Below, piece after piece: positions 43,415 through 52,305 of a stretch of 64,000 nucleotides of DNA (positions are counted from its first letter, which is position 1; each line of letters opens with the position of its first letter). The stretch is taken from assembly GCF_001602525.1 (NCBI RefSeq), contig NZ_LSYT01000002.1, positions 124,001-188,000 of the forward strand, written 5' to 3'. The notes beneath the pieces are model-generated. The model had not been told where the DNA came from. It saw only the letters and a list, made by a program, of their open reading frames with translations, and ran no database searches. The DNA is from Flavobacterium chilense. Its GTDB lineage: Bacteria; Bacteroidota; Bacteroidia; Flavobacteriales; Flavobacteriaceae. A program made the translations under genes and the position numbers.

Positions 43415-44933
43415 CATTAACGGAAAAGCTGTCATTTTTGACGGCTTTTCGTTTTTTAATACCTTCTAAAGTCCCGCTATTACTAGTCAAAACCTCAATT
43501 ACCTCATTCAATTTAGTGGTTCGACAATTTTCATTTCCAAAAATTAGTTTTTCAGAAAATATAGCTCCTGCCAATATCCTTTTTCCTTCGTAATCGCTAT
43601 TCACAAAGAATTCTTGTAAATTCATAAGCAACTTAAGCCCCGATTCAATATCTGATTTAATTGAGTCTGTTTTTAGTCCCAGAATTTCAATTTCATTATT
43701 AACCTCATTTAGTTCTTTATTAATTCGAGAGACGATATTATTAAATCTATCTTTATCAATATCTTTTGCCAATAACATATCTTCCGCATCTTCTATTTTA
43801 CCTTTTAAAGTCCTTTGAAGCTCTTTTTTTAGCTTTAACTGATTTTCTTTATCTCCATTAATTTGAGACTCAGAATCTTTTAAAATATCGACATAAAGCC
43901 CTTTTGCACTTTCATTAATTCCTAATTCAGCTAGTATGTTTCCAATTTTAGAATGTGCATACTCAGCACGAACCCTAGTTTCACATTTATTTCTACAATG
44001 ATAATAAGCGTATTTTTTATTTCTACCTCTAGATAAACTACCTGTAATTTGACCTCCACAAACTTCACAAATTAAGAAATCACGCATTGGAAATTCTAAA
44101 TTTTTATGAGAAGGCTTTATTCCATGCCATCTTTTTCTTTTAAAGACATCCTGTACTTTATTAAATGTCTCAATGTCAATTAAGGCTTCATGTCTCCCAT
44201 TAACAACCATCGCAGGTTCTTTCTTGTATTCAGGAACTGATATCTTACCTATATAAATGATATTTTTGAGCATTTCACTAAAGGAGCTTTTTTCCAACTT
44301 CATTCCATCTGCTCTCAATCTTTTTCGGATAACTTCGACAGGTTCAATATTTATAGCCACTTCATGAAATGCTCTTTTGACGAAAATTGAATAGTCATTA
44401 GCTTTTAACGTAGACTTTTTAAGCTCATTGCGGAAATTATTATAACCGTACGGAGCTTTTCCCGTAAAATATCCATCTTTTTTACATTGATAAGTTCCTG
44501 CTATGGTTCGACTTGATATCTTATCCCGTTCAACCTCGCCTGCTGTCAAATATATTGACAGCACCATCTTATTATCTGAATTACTTGTATCTAAGTATTG
44601 TTCAGATGCATTTAGTTCAATCCCCATTGAATCAAACTCTCTTAAAACAGTCAATGCCTGCTCCACATTACGAGAAAACCTATCCCACTTGGCAAAAAAG
44701 ACTTTATGAATTTCTTTTTTATTGGCTTTTGCATAAGTCTTTAATTTTGACCATTCTGGTCTGTTAAAGTTTTTTGCAGAGTGGTCTTCTCTATATACCT
44801 TAACAATATTATAGTTTCTTGCTTCACAGTATCTTCTTAATGACTCTTCTTGGTAATCAAGACTAAAACCTCTTTGAGCTTGCTCATCCGTACTCACACG
44901 GCAATATATTATTACATTTATATTATTATTCAT
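43368..44933 (-). CDS. Large serine recombinase (integrase)
   Basis: 521 residues. The N-terminal resolvase domain has the nucleophile Ser in IYCRVSTDEQ and the DRFSRN block. A recombinase domain follows (GYFTGKAPYGYNNF onward), then a zinc ribbon CEVCG...CRNKCETRV (~290-315) and a coiled coil (~350-445). It catalyses site-specific integration and excision. Its last codons (VPGAGVEPARFPTGV) are the complement of the tRNA-Leu gene, so integration or excision at the tRNA would change the protein's end. That indicates this tRNA gene as its target. Confidence 0.92.
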   Translation of the reverse strand: MNNNINVIIYCRVSTDEQAQRGFSLDYQEESLRRYCEARNYNIVKVYREDHSAKNFNRPEWSKLKTYAKANKKEIHKVFFAKWDRFSRNVEQALTVLREFDSMGIELNASEQYLDTSNSDNKMVLSIYLTAGEVERDKISSRTIAGTYQCKKDGYFTGKAPYGYNNFRNELKKSTLKANDYSIFVKRAFHEVAINIEPVEVIRKRLRADGMKLEKSSFSEMLKNIIYIGKISVPEYKKEPAMVVNGRHEALIDIETFNKVQDVFKRKRWHGIKPSHKNLEFPMRDFLICEVCGGQITGSLSRGRNKKYAYYHCRNKCETRVRAEYAHSKIGNILAELGINESAKGLYVDILKDSESQINGDKENQLKLKKELQRTLKGKIEDAEDMLLAKDIDKDRFNNIVSRINKELNEVNNEIEILGLKTDSIKSDIESGLKLLMNLQEFFVNSDYEGKRILAGAIFSEKLIFGNENCRTTKLNEVIEVLTSNSGTLEGIKKRKAVKNDSFSVNVPGAGVEPARFPTGV

Positions 44934-44951
44934 TCTATTTGCTTTTTGTTT

Positions 44952-45092
44952 TTACTTTATTTTATTTACTTTATTTTTAAAATGTACTTCAGCGAATTTA
45001 TATAGCACATCTCTAATTAATTTTACTTCTTCATTGGTGTATGTAACACCTTTTCTATTTAATTTTTTTTTACACTCTGTTATACTTAACAA
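44952..45092 (-). CDS. Small ORF upstream of the recombinase (46 codons, no ATG)
   Basis: An open frame reads LLSITECKKKLNRKGVTYTN, then EEVKLIRDVLYKFAEVHF, and a Lys-rich end; stop at 44952-44954, 18 bp before the recombinase ATG. Short proteins with the ECKKxLN...YTxEEVxLIRxFLY pattern often accompany Bacteroidetes integrated elements. The frame has no ATG; TTG at 45092 is the first usable start, and a TGA lies five codons upstream. It may use TTG or be a broken copy. Confidence 0.45.
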   Translation of the reverse strand: MLSITECKKKLNRKGVTYTNEEVKLIRDVLYKFAEVHFKNKVNKIK

Positions 45093-45206
45093 TTCTATTC
45101 TCAGTCACCCATCTCAATTTTTATTAGGGAGGAAGATTAGTTATTGGGACTAAATCCCGTTCAGAATGTTTACGACCAGTAGACACTCTTTGTTTATTTC
45201 CATAAA

Positions 45207-45998
45207 TTATTCTGGAAATAATGTGTTATCTATCATCATCAATGTAGACTTCAGGAAATACTTTGATGAATTAGGAATTCTAAGCACCTCATCATCGAAA
45301 ATTGTTCCTCCTCCATAATCGACATACACGAATTCAAATGGAAGACTCCCAGTAGACTTATATTGTTCAATAAAAGATTCTCCTATTGAACATCCATTAT
45401 CCACATCATCCTCTAAACTTATTAAAGGATAACCTTTATGAAGAGTCTTCCCATCACTACTATGAGTAACACTCACCTCATCTGGTTCTTCAGAAAACTC
45501 TTCATCTATCTCAACACTTTCACGCAAAACATCTTCGAAAAATTCCGACTGTTGAACATCAACAAAAACTAATTTTCGTTTTCTTCTTTTTCTATTCCAT
45601 GCATAATCTCCATCCTTATTTTTCTTAACTGTTGGTAGAATACTAATCTCTGATTTTTCAAGAAAGTCATCTGAAAATATCCATTTTTCAATTTGCAGAA
45701 CCTCAGCCTCACGTAAATCATTAGCATGTTTTCCATCGTTATATGGTCTAGTATTAAGATAGCCAAAACTCTCCAAATATTGGAAATTCATTTGAATAGT
45801 CTTCTTTTTATAAGTTCCCAACTCTTCTGCTAGAACACCACTTGTTTTAAAGTATGGTTGTCCCTGAATTTGTCTTGATATCACATCACTTATGATTATT
45901 TTCTGAAGAAGAGTTAACTCTTTATTTTTCATTACTTTGGGAAATAAACGAAGGAAATTATCTAACCCGTCAGATTCGATTTTTTTATTTTTAAACAT
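45207..45998 (-). CDS. Winged-helix protein of the island (replication/regulatory type)
   Basis: 263 residues. Residues ~25-85 (ELTLLQKIIISDVISRQIQG, KTSGVLAEELGTYKKKTIQM, NFQYLESFGYL) look like a winged helix of the replication-initiator or regulator type. The middle has a basic NRKRRKRKL stretch. The rest is acidic (FFEDVLRESVEIDEEFSEEP) and unassigned. It may be an initiator or regulator of the element; the family is not recognised. Confidence 0.55.
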   Translation of the reverse strand: MFKNKKIESDGLDNFLRLFPKVMKNKELTLLQKIIISDVISRQIQGQPYFKTSGVLAEELGTYKKKTIQMNFQYLESFGYLNTRPYNDGKHANDLREAEVLQIEKWIFSDDFLEKSEISILPTVKKNKDGDYAWNRKRRKRKLVFVDVQQSEFFEDVLRESVEIDEEFSEEPDEVSVTHSSDGKTLHKGYPLISLEDDVDNGCSIGESFIEQYKSTGSLPFEFVYVDYGGGTIFDDEVLRIPNSSKYFLKSTLMMIDNTLFPE

Positions 45999-47061
45999 TG
46001 CATTATAATATTATTACCCTCAATTCAAATTGAAGATTTATTGGATTACTATTTAGTATTAATCAGACCGATTAACACTGTAAACTAAAATATTTTATGA
46101 TTTTTAAATAAATCCTCTTGAAAGGTGAAGAACCATTTCTGATTGAAGGTTTATTAATTATAGTTTTTTCAAAACCCGAATTTAATCTACCAGACAGTTG
46201 TCTTTTTTAGGCGCTAAACTCCTTTAGTTGTCAAACGTTAAATCACTCAAATAACGCACTTTACTGACTTATAACAAATATACTTCGGAATTTAGAGATA
46301 GCCAATAAAAATAAATTTTGGTGTTATTTTATTTTCTCATATATTGGCCGAATTGATTCAAAATAGCATAACCCTACCTCTCAATTAGCATAGTACTGCC
46401 ATAAGAAACACATAGGTATACTACCTAAAACTGATACAGTATACCTTCTGGAAAGTAATAAAATAAGAATACAAATAATATTAAAATAAGAAAAAGTATA
46501 AGAATAAAATAATTCATATTACATTGAAGTAATCTTATTCTCTGCAAAGAAACATCATCAAAAAAATAAAAGGTAGCCTACGGCAACAATTGGATATTAT
46601 CATTTAAACACTATACCAACAAAAAGATTTATAAGTATAATAGGCATGTAATTATATCTACATAAAAACTTACCAATTCTTTTTCTATATCACTCCTATC
46701 TTGATAGCACCCCCCTTCTACATAGCCCCCCCCTAGGGTAGCCCTCCCCCCATAGAAATCAAATCACCAAAATGCTTCTATTCGTTACCTCTCTTTTATA
46801 TACACAAAAAAAAACACACTGCCTTTATTACCTATGATGTCAAAAAAATATTTTTAGCCAAAAACGGCTATTTTATGCACTTAAACAGCACTTTTTTGAA
46901 CTATTTTGAAGCGATTTTGAAATATAAAGAGCACGTATTAAACGAACTTTTTTGCGTTAAAAGAGCCTTATTTGCTAGTATTTGAGCATTTATGCGATTT
47001 CACTTTAATCAAAAAACAAAATTTGTAGTTTTTTTACATTTATTAAGCACATACATTCAAA
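45999..47061. other. 1-kb non-coding region of the island
   Basis: 1063 bp without a credible gene on either strand. It is strongly AT-rich apart from the C-tract cluster at 46710-46751. Several short repeated words (TTTTGAACTATTTTGAAGCG near 46890) and stop-rich frames are seen. It could hold an origin, transfer or recombination site of the element, or be decayed coding sequence. Confidence 0.5.
46710..46751 (-). other. Cluster of G tracts on the minus strand (possible G-quadruplex)
   Basis: C runs of 6 (46710-46715), 8 (46726-46733), 3 (46742-46744) and 6 (46746-46751) give four G tracts on the complement. Between them is CCTAGGGTAG. In DNA of this AT content such a cluster is exceptional. 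Loops are 1, 8 and 10 bases, within the range of loose quadruplexes. Confidence 0.5.
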
Positions 47062-48108
47062 TTAAATGAAATTCTTATGTTTCAAAATATCTAATACTGT
47101 TTTATAAATTAATAATGAATGTCCAATTGCTGTTAAAAAAATGTTGTTACTGTTGGGTGGATTATCCAAAAGATTATCTAAAATGATATCCTTGTTATTT
47201 ACCAAATTTAAATCCATGTAACTATTGATTAAACTTTTATCAAATTGATATAACGTTTCTCCCTTCTCAAATATCATCTGCGCAATTTGAAAAAACTGCT
47301 CGTCCATATTGTTTTTGCTCAAAAAATTAAACTTTTCTATTACCGTATAAGGAATTGCAGTTATAAGTTTTATTTGCTCTTTATCATTTTTTAAACCAAA
47401 ATCTTCAAATCTTTCAAATAATAAATTATACGTTTCAGTTTCTTTTTCTTGAAGAATATTATTGTCTTTTTGCAAATTCCTTATCCCTACAAATAGATTC
47501 TGATTTTCTTTAATTTTATCTTTTAAATCAATACTACTCTCTTCTAGTGCCTTTATATTTCCAGCATTTTCGTTGCTCAAATTACTATGCTTCTTATTTA
47601 AAACATTAAGCTCAACATTTAATTCTTTATTTGCATTTTCTAATTCTACACTTTGCTTTTGTGATAAAGAGTTTTTTTGTTCTAATCCAATAATTTTTTC
47701 TCCTGCTTCATCTAATTTATTAAAATATTCATCCCTCTGTTTTCTTACAGTTTCAAATCTATTTTTATTTACGACTAACTTACTAACCGTTAATTCATTT
47801 AACCTTGGAGTAACATTGTGATTAACAATATTTACGATAACTCTTGTACCCACAATTAAAAAGTAGCCTAAAATCATTAGAGCTAATGCAAGTCCTATAT
47901 TAAGCAATAAGTCCTGCCACCAGATTTTATTACTGTAATAATTGACAATAAAAGCTTTTTTATCATCTAATGTACAATCATCATCGAAATTGAATAGTGT
48001 ATAAACCAGTTCCCAATTTCTAATCAACCATACTAAAATTAATGTTCCAAAAAACGGATTACTTGTTTTTTCTTTTATATTAGAAATAAATGATGATAAA
48101 ACTTCCAT
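47062..48108 (-). CDS. Two-helix membrane protein with long coiled coil
   Basis: 348 residues. The N-terminal NPFFGTLILVWLIRNWELVY is a membrane segment, with a second at ~67-90. A coiled coil (~110-225) follows, then a helical C-terminal domain (~230-348). The NPFFG...WxIRNW pattern recurs in membrane proteins of genome islands. It is co-oriented with an XRE regulator 18 bp upstream. A role as membrane effector of a regulator-effector pair is a guess from context. Confidence 0.6.
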   Translation of the reverse strand: MEVLSSFISNIKEKTSNPFFGTLILVWLIRNWELVYTLFNFDDDCTLDDKKAFIVNYYSNKIWWQDLLLNIGLALALMILGYFLIVGTRVIVNIVNHNVTPRLNELTVSKLVVNKNRFETVRKQRDEYFNKLDEAGEKIIGLEQKNSLSQKQSVELENANKELNVELNVLNKKHSNLSNENAGNIKALEESSIDLKDKIKENQNLFVGIRNLQKDNNILQEKETETYNLLFERFEDFGLKNDKEQIKLITAIPYTVIEKFNFLSKNNMDEQFFQIAQMIFEKGETLYQFDKSLINSYMDLNLVNNKDIILDNLLDNPPNSNNIFLTAIGHSLLIYKTVLDILKHKNFI

Positions 48109-48126
48109 AATTCTATTTGGTATGAT

Positions 48127-48441
48127 TTAATTATTAAACTTTTGCTTTGTTCCTTCAAGAATTTTCAGTCCCTTTTCAAAAAACACTTTTGCTTCCTCAA
48201 TCTCATTTTGAGTAATAGAACTACCTTTAGTCGGAACAAACATCTCTCTTATATCAACATCCAGTGCTTCTGCCAACTGAAGCAATAAATTTATTGTTGG
48301 CAAATTTTTCTCTGATGAAATATTGGAGATTGTTGTCATGCTTACACCAACCCTACTAGCAAGTTCTTCTCTAGAAATTCCTTTCAAATTCATCAATTGT
48401 TTTAATCGTAATATTTCCATTTCACTTTTTTTACAATCCAA
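48127..48441 (-). CDS. XRE-family helix-turn-helix regulator
   Basis: 104 residues. The HTH is LRLKQLMNLKGISREELASR followed by VGVSMTTISNISSEKNLPTI (~9-65), the Cro/CI type. The C-terminal ~35 residues are helical and acidic/basic mixed. The stop lies 18 bp before the coiled-coil membrane protein, so they form one unit. A dyad AAGTAA-N4-TTACTT in the divergent promoter region could be its operator. Confidence 0.85.
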   Translation of the reverse strand: MDCKKSEMEILRLKQLMNLKGISREELASRVGVSMTTISNISSEKNLPTINLLLQLAEALDVDIREMFVPTKGSSITQNEIEEAKVFFEKGLKILEGTKQKFNN

Positions 48442-48505
48442 AGATAATCAAAAAATAAAGCAAGACTTACTTTATATTAATAAAAATAAAACAATATTTG
48501 CTTTT

Positions 48506-48521
48506 AAGTAAAATATTACTT
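48506..48521. promoter_or_regulatory. Candidate operator of the XRE regulator
   Basis: AAGTAA and TTACTT form a perfect dyad with a 4-base spacer in the 116-bp divergent region. A half-site CTTACTTTA lies near 48467, closer to the XRE gene. Confidence 0.4.
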
Positions 48522-48557
48522 TACTTTGTCATATAATAATAAAGCATCACTTGATTT

Positions 48558-48881
48558 ATGACAGCAACAGAATTTAAATTAGAATTAAGAGAAATCAAAG
48601 AAAGCCTAAAAGGACTAACTCTTCAATTGGTAACTCAAAATGGCTATAGACCATATTTTAGCCTAAAAGATTTTGGTAATGCAGTTTTAAACGAAGAGTC
48701 AAAAGGAAATGATTTTAGAATAAATCAAGTTTGGACAGATTGCGGAACACTATCCGTAAAATCAATTAAAAATCTTGGAGAACTAATCAGAACAAATTCT
48801 GTTACTGCAATTCAATTTGAAAGCTTCTGGAATCCTAAAACACCTGAAGAATATATAAAAAGCTTTGGAGCATTAGACTAA
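48558..48881 (+). CDS. Hypothetical protein (107 aa)
   Basis: No membrane segment or signal. N-terminal TEFKLELREIKESLKGLTLQ is helical; the rest is mixed. It carries one Cys (WTDCGTLS). It is divergent from the XRE gene and 16 bp upstream of another small gene on the same strand, so they are probably co-transcribed. I do not recognise it. Confidence 0.55.
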   Translation: MTATEFKLELREIKESLKGLTLQLVTQNGYRPYFSLKDFGNAVLNEESKGNDFRINQVWTDCGTLSVKSIKNLGELIRTNSVTAIQFESFWNPKTPEEYIKSFGALD

Positions 48882-48897
48882 CGTCATTAATAAAAAC

Positions 48898-49209
48898 ATG
48901 GAAACAACATCAAGAACGATGCAAATTGCACATACAATACTAGAACAAATTAATTATGCGGACAGAAGTGCTTTAATGGCATGGGGAGCCAAAAGCTTTT
49001 CCGCAATTAGTGAAAGCAAAGAATTTGAAGGTGGATTATCTTTTCAAGTAAATGGATTAAAGCACAAAGGATGGGTAAAAATTTGTCTTCGTTGGGTTGA
49101 CGATTACACAATAATATTCATCAACAAAAATCGTGAAGTAGTTAAAACCTTTGAAGGAGCATATTGTGATATGTTGGTTCCTGTTATCGATTGGATTGAA
49201 GGAAAATAA
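48898..49209 (+). CDS. Hypothetical protein (103 aa), mobile-element type
   Basis: Pattern ALMAWGAKSFSAISESKEFE followed by GGLSFQVNGLKHKGWVKICL and a beta-rich DDYTIIFINKNREVV. This resembles a small protein common on plasmids and phages in which a GAK-x-F motif precedes a beta sheet. Function unknown. The second gene of the pair starting at 48558. Confidence 0.55.
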   Translation: METTSRTMQIAHTILEQINYADRSALMAWGAKSFSAISESKEFEGGLSFQVNGLKHKGWVKICLRWVDDYTIIFINKNREVVKTFEGAYCDMLVPVIDWIEGK

Positions 49210-49349
49210 ATTTCAATCATGTTTTAGTTTTAGACTATAACCATAATCTAAAACAGCTAAACCTCGCTAAAGCATCATCAAATAAGTCAAATGTTTTAAA
49301 ATAATTCAGAGTCTAATTTTAAAGCGAAAATCAATTAAAATTCTAAGTT

Positions 49350-49976
49350 ATGTTTTACTTCTATTCTAGAATCTCTACTACCCAACAAAATTCAAGTCGC
49401 CAAATCGAGAATTTCAAAAATCACATTGGCTATGACCCAAAATTTGTCTTCATTGAAAAAATTCAAGGAAATATTCCATTTATGCAACGTCCTGAGGCAA
49501 TAAAAATGTTTGATGAAATTACAAGTCAAAATAATTACTGCACTGTCGTAGTGGATTCAGTCGATAGACTTGGGAGAAATTTATTAGATATTCTAAATAC
49601 TATTGAATTATTTACTCAAAACAATATTAATCTTAAATCTTTAAAAGAAGGATTCTCAACCATTCTTGATAATGGACAGGAAAACCCAATGGCAAAACTT
49701 GTGATTTCAGTGATGGGGAGTATTGGCGAGATGGAGCGCAACCGTATTAAAACTAGAACTGCCGAGGGTGTAGCAATTGGCAAAGCTTTGGGTAAATTCA
49801 CAGGTAGAAAATTGGGAAGTATCCAAACTGACGAAAAGCTTTTACAACGACACCAGACTATTGTCAAAAAACTTCTAAAAGGTTTAACTATTCGTGAAAT
49901 TTCTAAAATTACAGGAGCATCTTCAGCAACGATAACCAAAGTAAAAAAAGTAATGCAGTGTAGACAAATGAAATAA
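49350..49976 (+). CDS. Serine recombinase, resolvase/invertase type
   Basis: 208 residues. The nucleophile Ser lies in FYSRIST near residue 9. The core is VDSVDRLGRNLLDILNTIEL. The E helix MGSIGEMERNRIKTRTAEGV and the extended arm GKALGKFTGRKLGS are followed by a C-terminal HTH (TIREISKITGASSATITKVK). Length and order are those of small resolvase/invertases. It could resolve or invert element DNA; no res or inversion repeats were located. Confidence 0.9.
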   Translation: MFYFYSRISTTQQNSSRQIENFKNHIGYDPKFVFIEKIQGNIPFMQRPEAIKMFDEITSQNNYCTVVVDSVDRLGRNLLDILNTIELFTQNNINLKSLKEGFSTILDNGQENPMAKLVISVMGSIGEMERNRIKTRTAEGVAIGKALGKFTGRKLGSIQTDEKLLQRHQTIVKKLLKGLTIREISKITGASSATITKVKKVMQCRQMK

Positions 49977-50081
49977 TTACAACTTTTTCTATGCAATTAA
50001 AAAACAATCATTAAAATAAATAACAAATCAATTGTTCAATATATTATGTTACTTTGGAAAGAAATATAATATATAAACCAA

Positions 50082-50981
50082 ATGAATGAACTTGTAGAAA
50101 TATATTGGAATTTTAAAAAATCGCCTCTTAAATTTTTAAAAAACAATCTTAACTTGATAGTAATTTTACCCGCTTTATTAGGCGGTATGTGGCAGTTAAT
50201 TGAACTTTCAAGAATTTCATTTTCATTTATTCGCTTTTTTTCTGTAAGTCAAATTATACCTGACGGATTACTTGTACTATTATTTTTAACAATATTTTCG
50301 ATTTCAGTTTTTATCCTATTCTATTTTTGGAAAAAACTCGATGATGATACTAATACTGATGATACAGAAAAAAATGTCTTTACTGTAAAAAGAGGAAAGA
50401 TTTTTTTATCAATATTATTTCTAATCCTAGTTTTTGGCTGTCTGATTATTGCCAAATATTCCAATGATTATTTCATAGCGAATATCGAAAAAATACCAAG
50501 CTTATTTCTATACTTTCCCGTAAATATATTAATTACACTTTTCGCTTTTGCCTTTATAAATCTTTCAATATACTTCTGTAAAGATGTTGAATTACTTCAC
50601 CACTTCAGAAAAGTAGCTCCTATTTTTGGTGTAATCTTAGTATTTATCCAAGTAACAATGTTATTTGAATTCATGGTGAAATTTCATGATGTCTTTCTAC
50701 TTCCTGCTGAATTAAAAAATATAGACAACTTGATTTGTAAAGCTGAAAAAATTGAAAATTCTGCAACTTTTGAAATACTATATTCAAATGATAAATATAT
50801 TTTTGTGAAGTGTCATAAGCTTGTTAAAGACAGGAACGGTAAATTAAGACCAAGCGAAATAAGAATTTTTAAATTTGAAGATTTATTGGATGATTCTGCA
50901 TGCATTGGCAACAAAAGAATGAAGGAGAAAATTGTTAAAGATTCTATTAGAGATTCAAAAATCCCTATAATAAATGATTAA
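50082..50981 (+). CDS. Multi-pass membrane protein of unknown function
   Basis: 299 residues with about five hydrophobic helices (~22-40, ~60-82, ~105-122, ~137-160, ~172-198). The C-terminal ~95 residues are soluble (AELKNIDNLICKAEKIENSA, with a Lys-rich KMKEKIVKDS-like end). Probably in the inner membrane. No family recognised and no partner obvious; the next gene is convergent. Confidence 0.6.
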   Translation: MNELVEIYWNFKKSPLKFLKNNLNLIVILPALLGGMWQLIELSRISFSFIRFFSVSQIIPDGLLVLLFLTIFSISVFILFYFWKKLDDDTNTDDTEKNVFTVKRGKIFLSILFLILVFGCLIIAKYSNDYFIANIEKIPSLFLYFPVNILITLFAFAFINLSIYFCKDVELLHHFRKVAPIFGVILVFIQVTMLFEFMVKFHDVFLLPAELKNIDNLICKAEKIENSATFEILYSNDKYIFVKCHKLVKDRNGKLRPSEIRIFKFEDLLDDSACIGNKRMKEKIVKDSIRDSKIPIIND

Positions 50982-51032
50982 AATTTTACAAATACAATTC
51001 CAAAAAATCATGAAAATTTAAGTTAAGACTAA

Positions 51033-51066
51033 AAAAAGCAACTCGTAATTTGAGTTGCTTTTTTTT
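51033..51066. terminator. Bidirectional terminator between two convergent genes
   Basis: AAAAAGCAACTC and GAGTTGCTTTTT pair around GTAATTT with long A and T runs. Confidence 0.85.
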
Positions 51067-51071
51067 TTGAA

Positions 51072-51632
51072 CTATCTACAGGTTGGACAAGTACTTCTTC
51101 TGGCTTCACTGCAACATTTCATTGAGCAGTATATTCCTATCGAAGTCGAAGAATCCGTACTGTAACATTCTGATATTTTTCCAAGATGTGTGTAATGTGT
51201 TCCACTGAACGATTTTCCACACCATGAACATTTTTTACTTGAAGAACTAGTTGACGACGAACTATAGCCATAAGTTGGTTTTTCCTCTTTTTCTTTTAAC
51301 TTCTTCTGGAAGGTGGCTATTCTGTATTTGATTCCATTTATGAGTTCATCATTATTTTTTGATATTCCTCTTTTATTGCAGTCAGACGTATAGCTTTTGA
51401 TATCCTCGTTCAATTTAGTATAGTCCACAATTATTTTTTCATATTCCCAATCCATCTTTATGGTATCTTCTCTTGCTATCAATCGTTCATTCTCTTTAAT
51501 ACAAGCAGTTTTTCTTGCCTGTAGGTCAGCTGGCAAATCATTACAACTGATTGCGAATAAGGAAACTATTGCCATCAATAGAAGCCGATGGCAGTTTTTA
51601 AAATTTAAAACGGCATTTAATATTTTTCTCAT
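51072..51632 (-). CDS. Lipoprotein with a C-terminal Cys-rich (zinc-ribbon-like) domain
   Basis: 186 residues. The lipoprotein signal ends LFAISCND (Cys30). A helical middle (~35-115) leads to a Ser-rich linker (SSSSTSSSSKK) and a Cys cluster: CSWCGKSF, then SECYST, YCSMKCCSEA and CPTC. The Cys spacing resembles treble-clef or zinc-ribbon motifs. An extracytoplasmic zinc-binding lipoprotein is unusual; the Cys may instead form disulfides. Unknown role. Confidence 0.6.
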   Translation of the reverse strand: MRKILNAVLNFKNCHRLLLMAIVSLFAISCNDLPADLQARKTACIKENERLIAREDTIKMDWEYEKIIVDYTKLNEDIKSYTSDCNKRGISKNNDELINGIKYRIATFQKKLKEKEEKPTYGYSSSSTSSSSKKCSWCGKSFSGTHYTHLGKISECYSTDSSTSIGIYCSMKCCSEARRSTCPTCR

Positions 51633-51742
51633 TTGTTTTTGGTTAAAATTTAATTAATGTGATTTTTAAAAATTATCACAAATATACAAATTATAGCACA
51701 AGTGCTATAATGATTTTGTTTTTTATATGTTCTTTTTGACAA

Positions 51743-52015
51743 GTGGAAAAGAATGAGACAAAATCGAGAAAATTAATCTTCGACCAAGAAGGTTTGGAAT
51801 TGTTAGCTAAACGATTAAAAGAGATACGCGCTGAAAAAGGGCTATCACAAGAAGAGCTGGCTTATCGTTCTGAAATAACTCTTTCACAAATTGCTAGAAT
51901 AGAAACTGTAAGAATAAATCCTACTGTAAGTACTATCTTCAAAATTGCCAGAGCGTTAGATGTTGCTCCAAGTGAAATATTTAATTTTGAATTAACTCCA
52001 CCTTCAACTGAATAA
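51743..52015 (+). CDS. XRE-family helix-turn-helix regulator (small)
   Basis: 90 residues from a GTG start. HTH at ~15-72: LAKRLKEIRAEKGLSQEELA, then YRSEITLSQIARIETVRINP and TVSTIFKIARALDVAPSEIF. It is a single-domain DNA-binding protein of the Bacteroidetes type, with no toxin gene beside it on the same strand. It is divergent from the lipoprotein gene at 51632. Confidence 0.85.
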   Translation: MEKNETKSRKLIFDQEGLELLAKRLKEIRAEKGLSQEELAYRSEITLSQIARIETVRINPTVSTIFKIARALDVAPSEIFNFELTPPSTE

Positions 52016-52035
52016 ATAAGTGATTTTAAATAACA

Positions 52036-52071
52036 CAAAAAAGCCACTTCAATTATGGAGTGGCTTTTTTG
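52036..52071. terminator. Bidirectional terminator after the XRE gene
   Basis: AAAAAAGCCACTTC pairs with GAGTGGCTTTTTT (imperfect at the tip) with A and T runs on either side. Confidence 0.8.
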
Positions 52072-52091
52072 TGTAGTGTCTGTCAAGAAAA

Positions 52092-52301
52092 CTAATCTAT
52101 TAAAGTATATATACTAATATCACTCATAATGAATTCTCTAACATCATCAATGTTTTCATTAAACATATCATCATCAACAGTAAATATATCTCTTGCAGTA
52201 GCGTTAAACTCATCCAGAATTGTATCTGAATTTATTTCTGCGTTATCTTCATATTGAACACGCATATATATTATCAAGTGCTCTAATTCTATTCTTTTCA
52301 T
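52092..52301 (-). CDS. Small acidic hypothetical protein
   Basis: 69 residues from ATG 52301 (MKRIELEHLIIYMRVQYEDN); the frame also has an ATG at 52328 that would overlap the upstream gene by 23 bp. It is acidic (DDDMFNENIDDVREF) with no membrane segment. Directly after the 196-residue gene, so the two probably share a transcript. Not recognised. Confidence 0.5.
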   Translation of the reverse strand: MKRIELEHLIIYMRVQYEDNAEINSDTILDEFNATARDIFTVDDDMFNENIDDVREFIMSDISIYTLID

Positions 52302-52305
52302 AATA

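Noticed and set aside
47062..48441. Classical type II toxin-antitoxin pair
   Set aside because: The partner of the XRE protein is a 348-residue membrane coiled-coil protein, not a small toxin of a known family.
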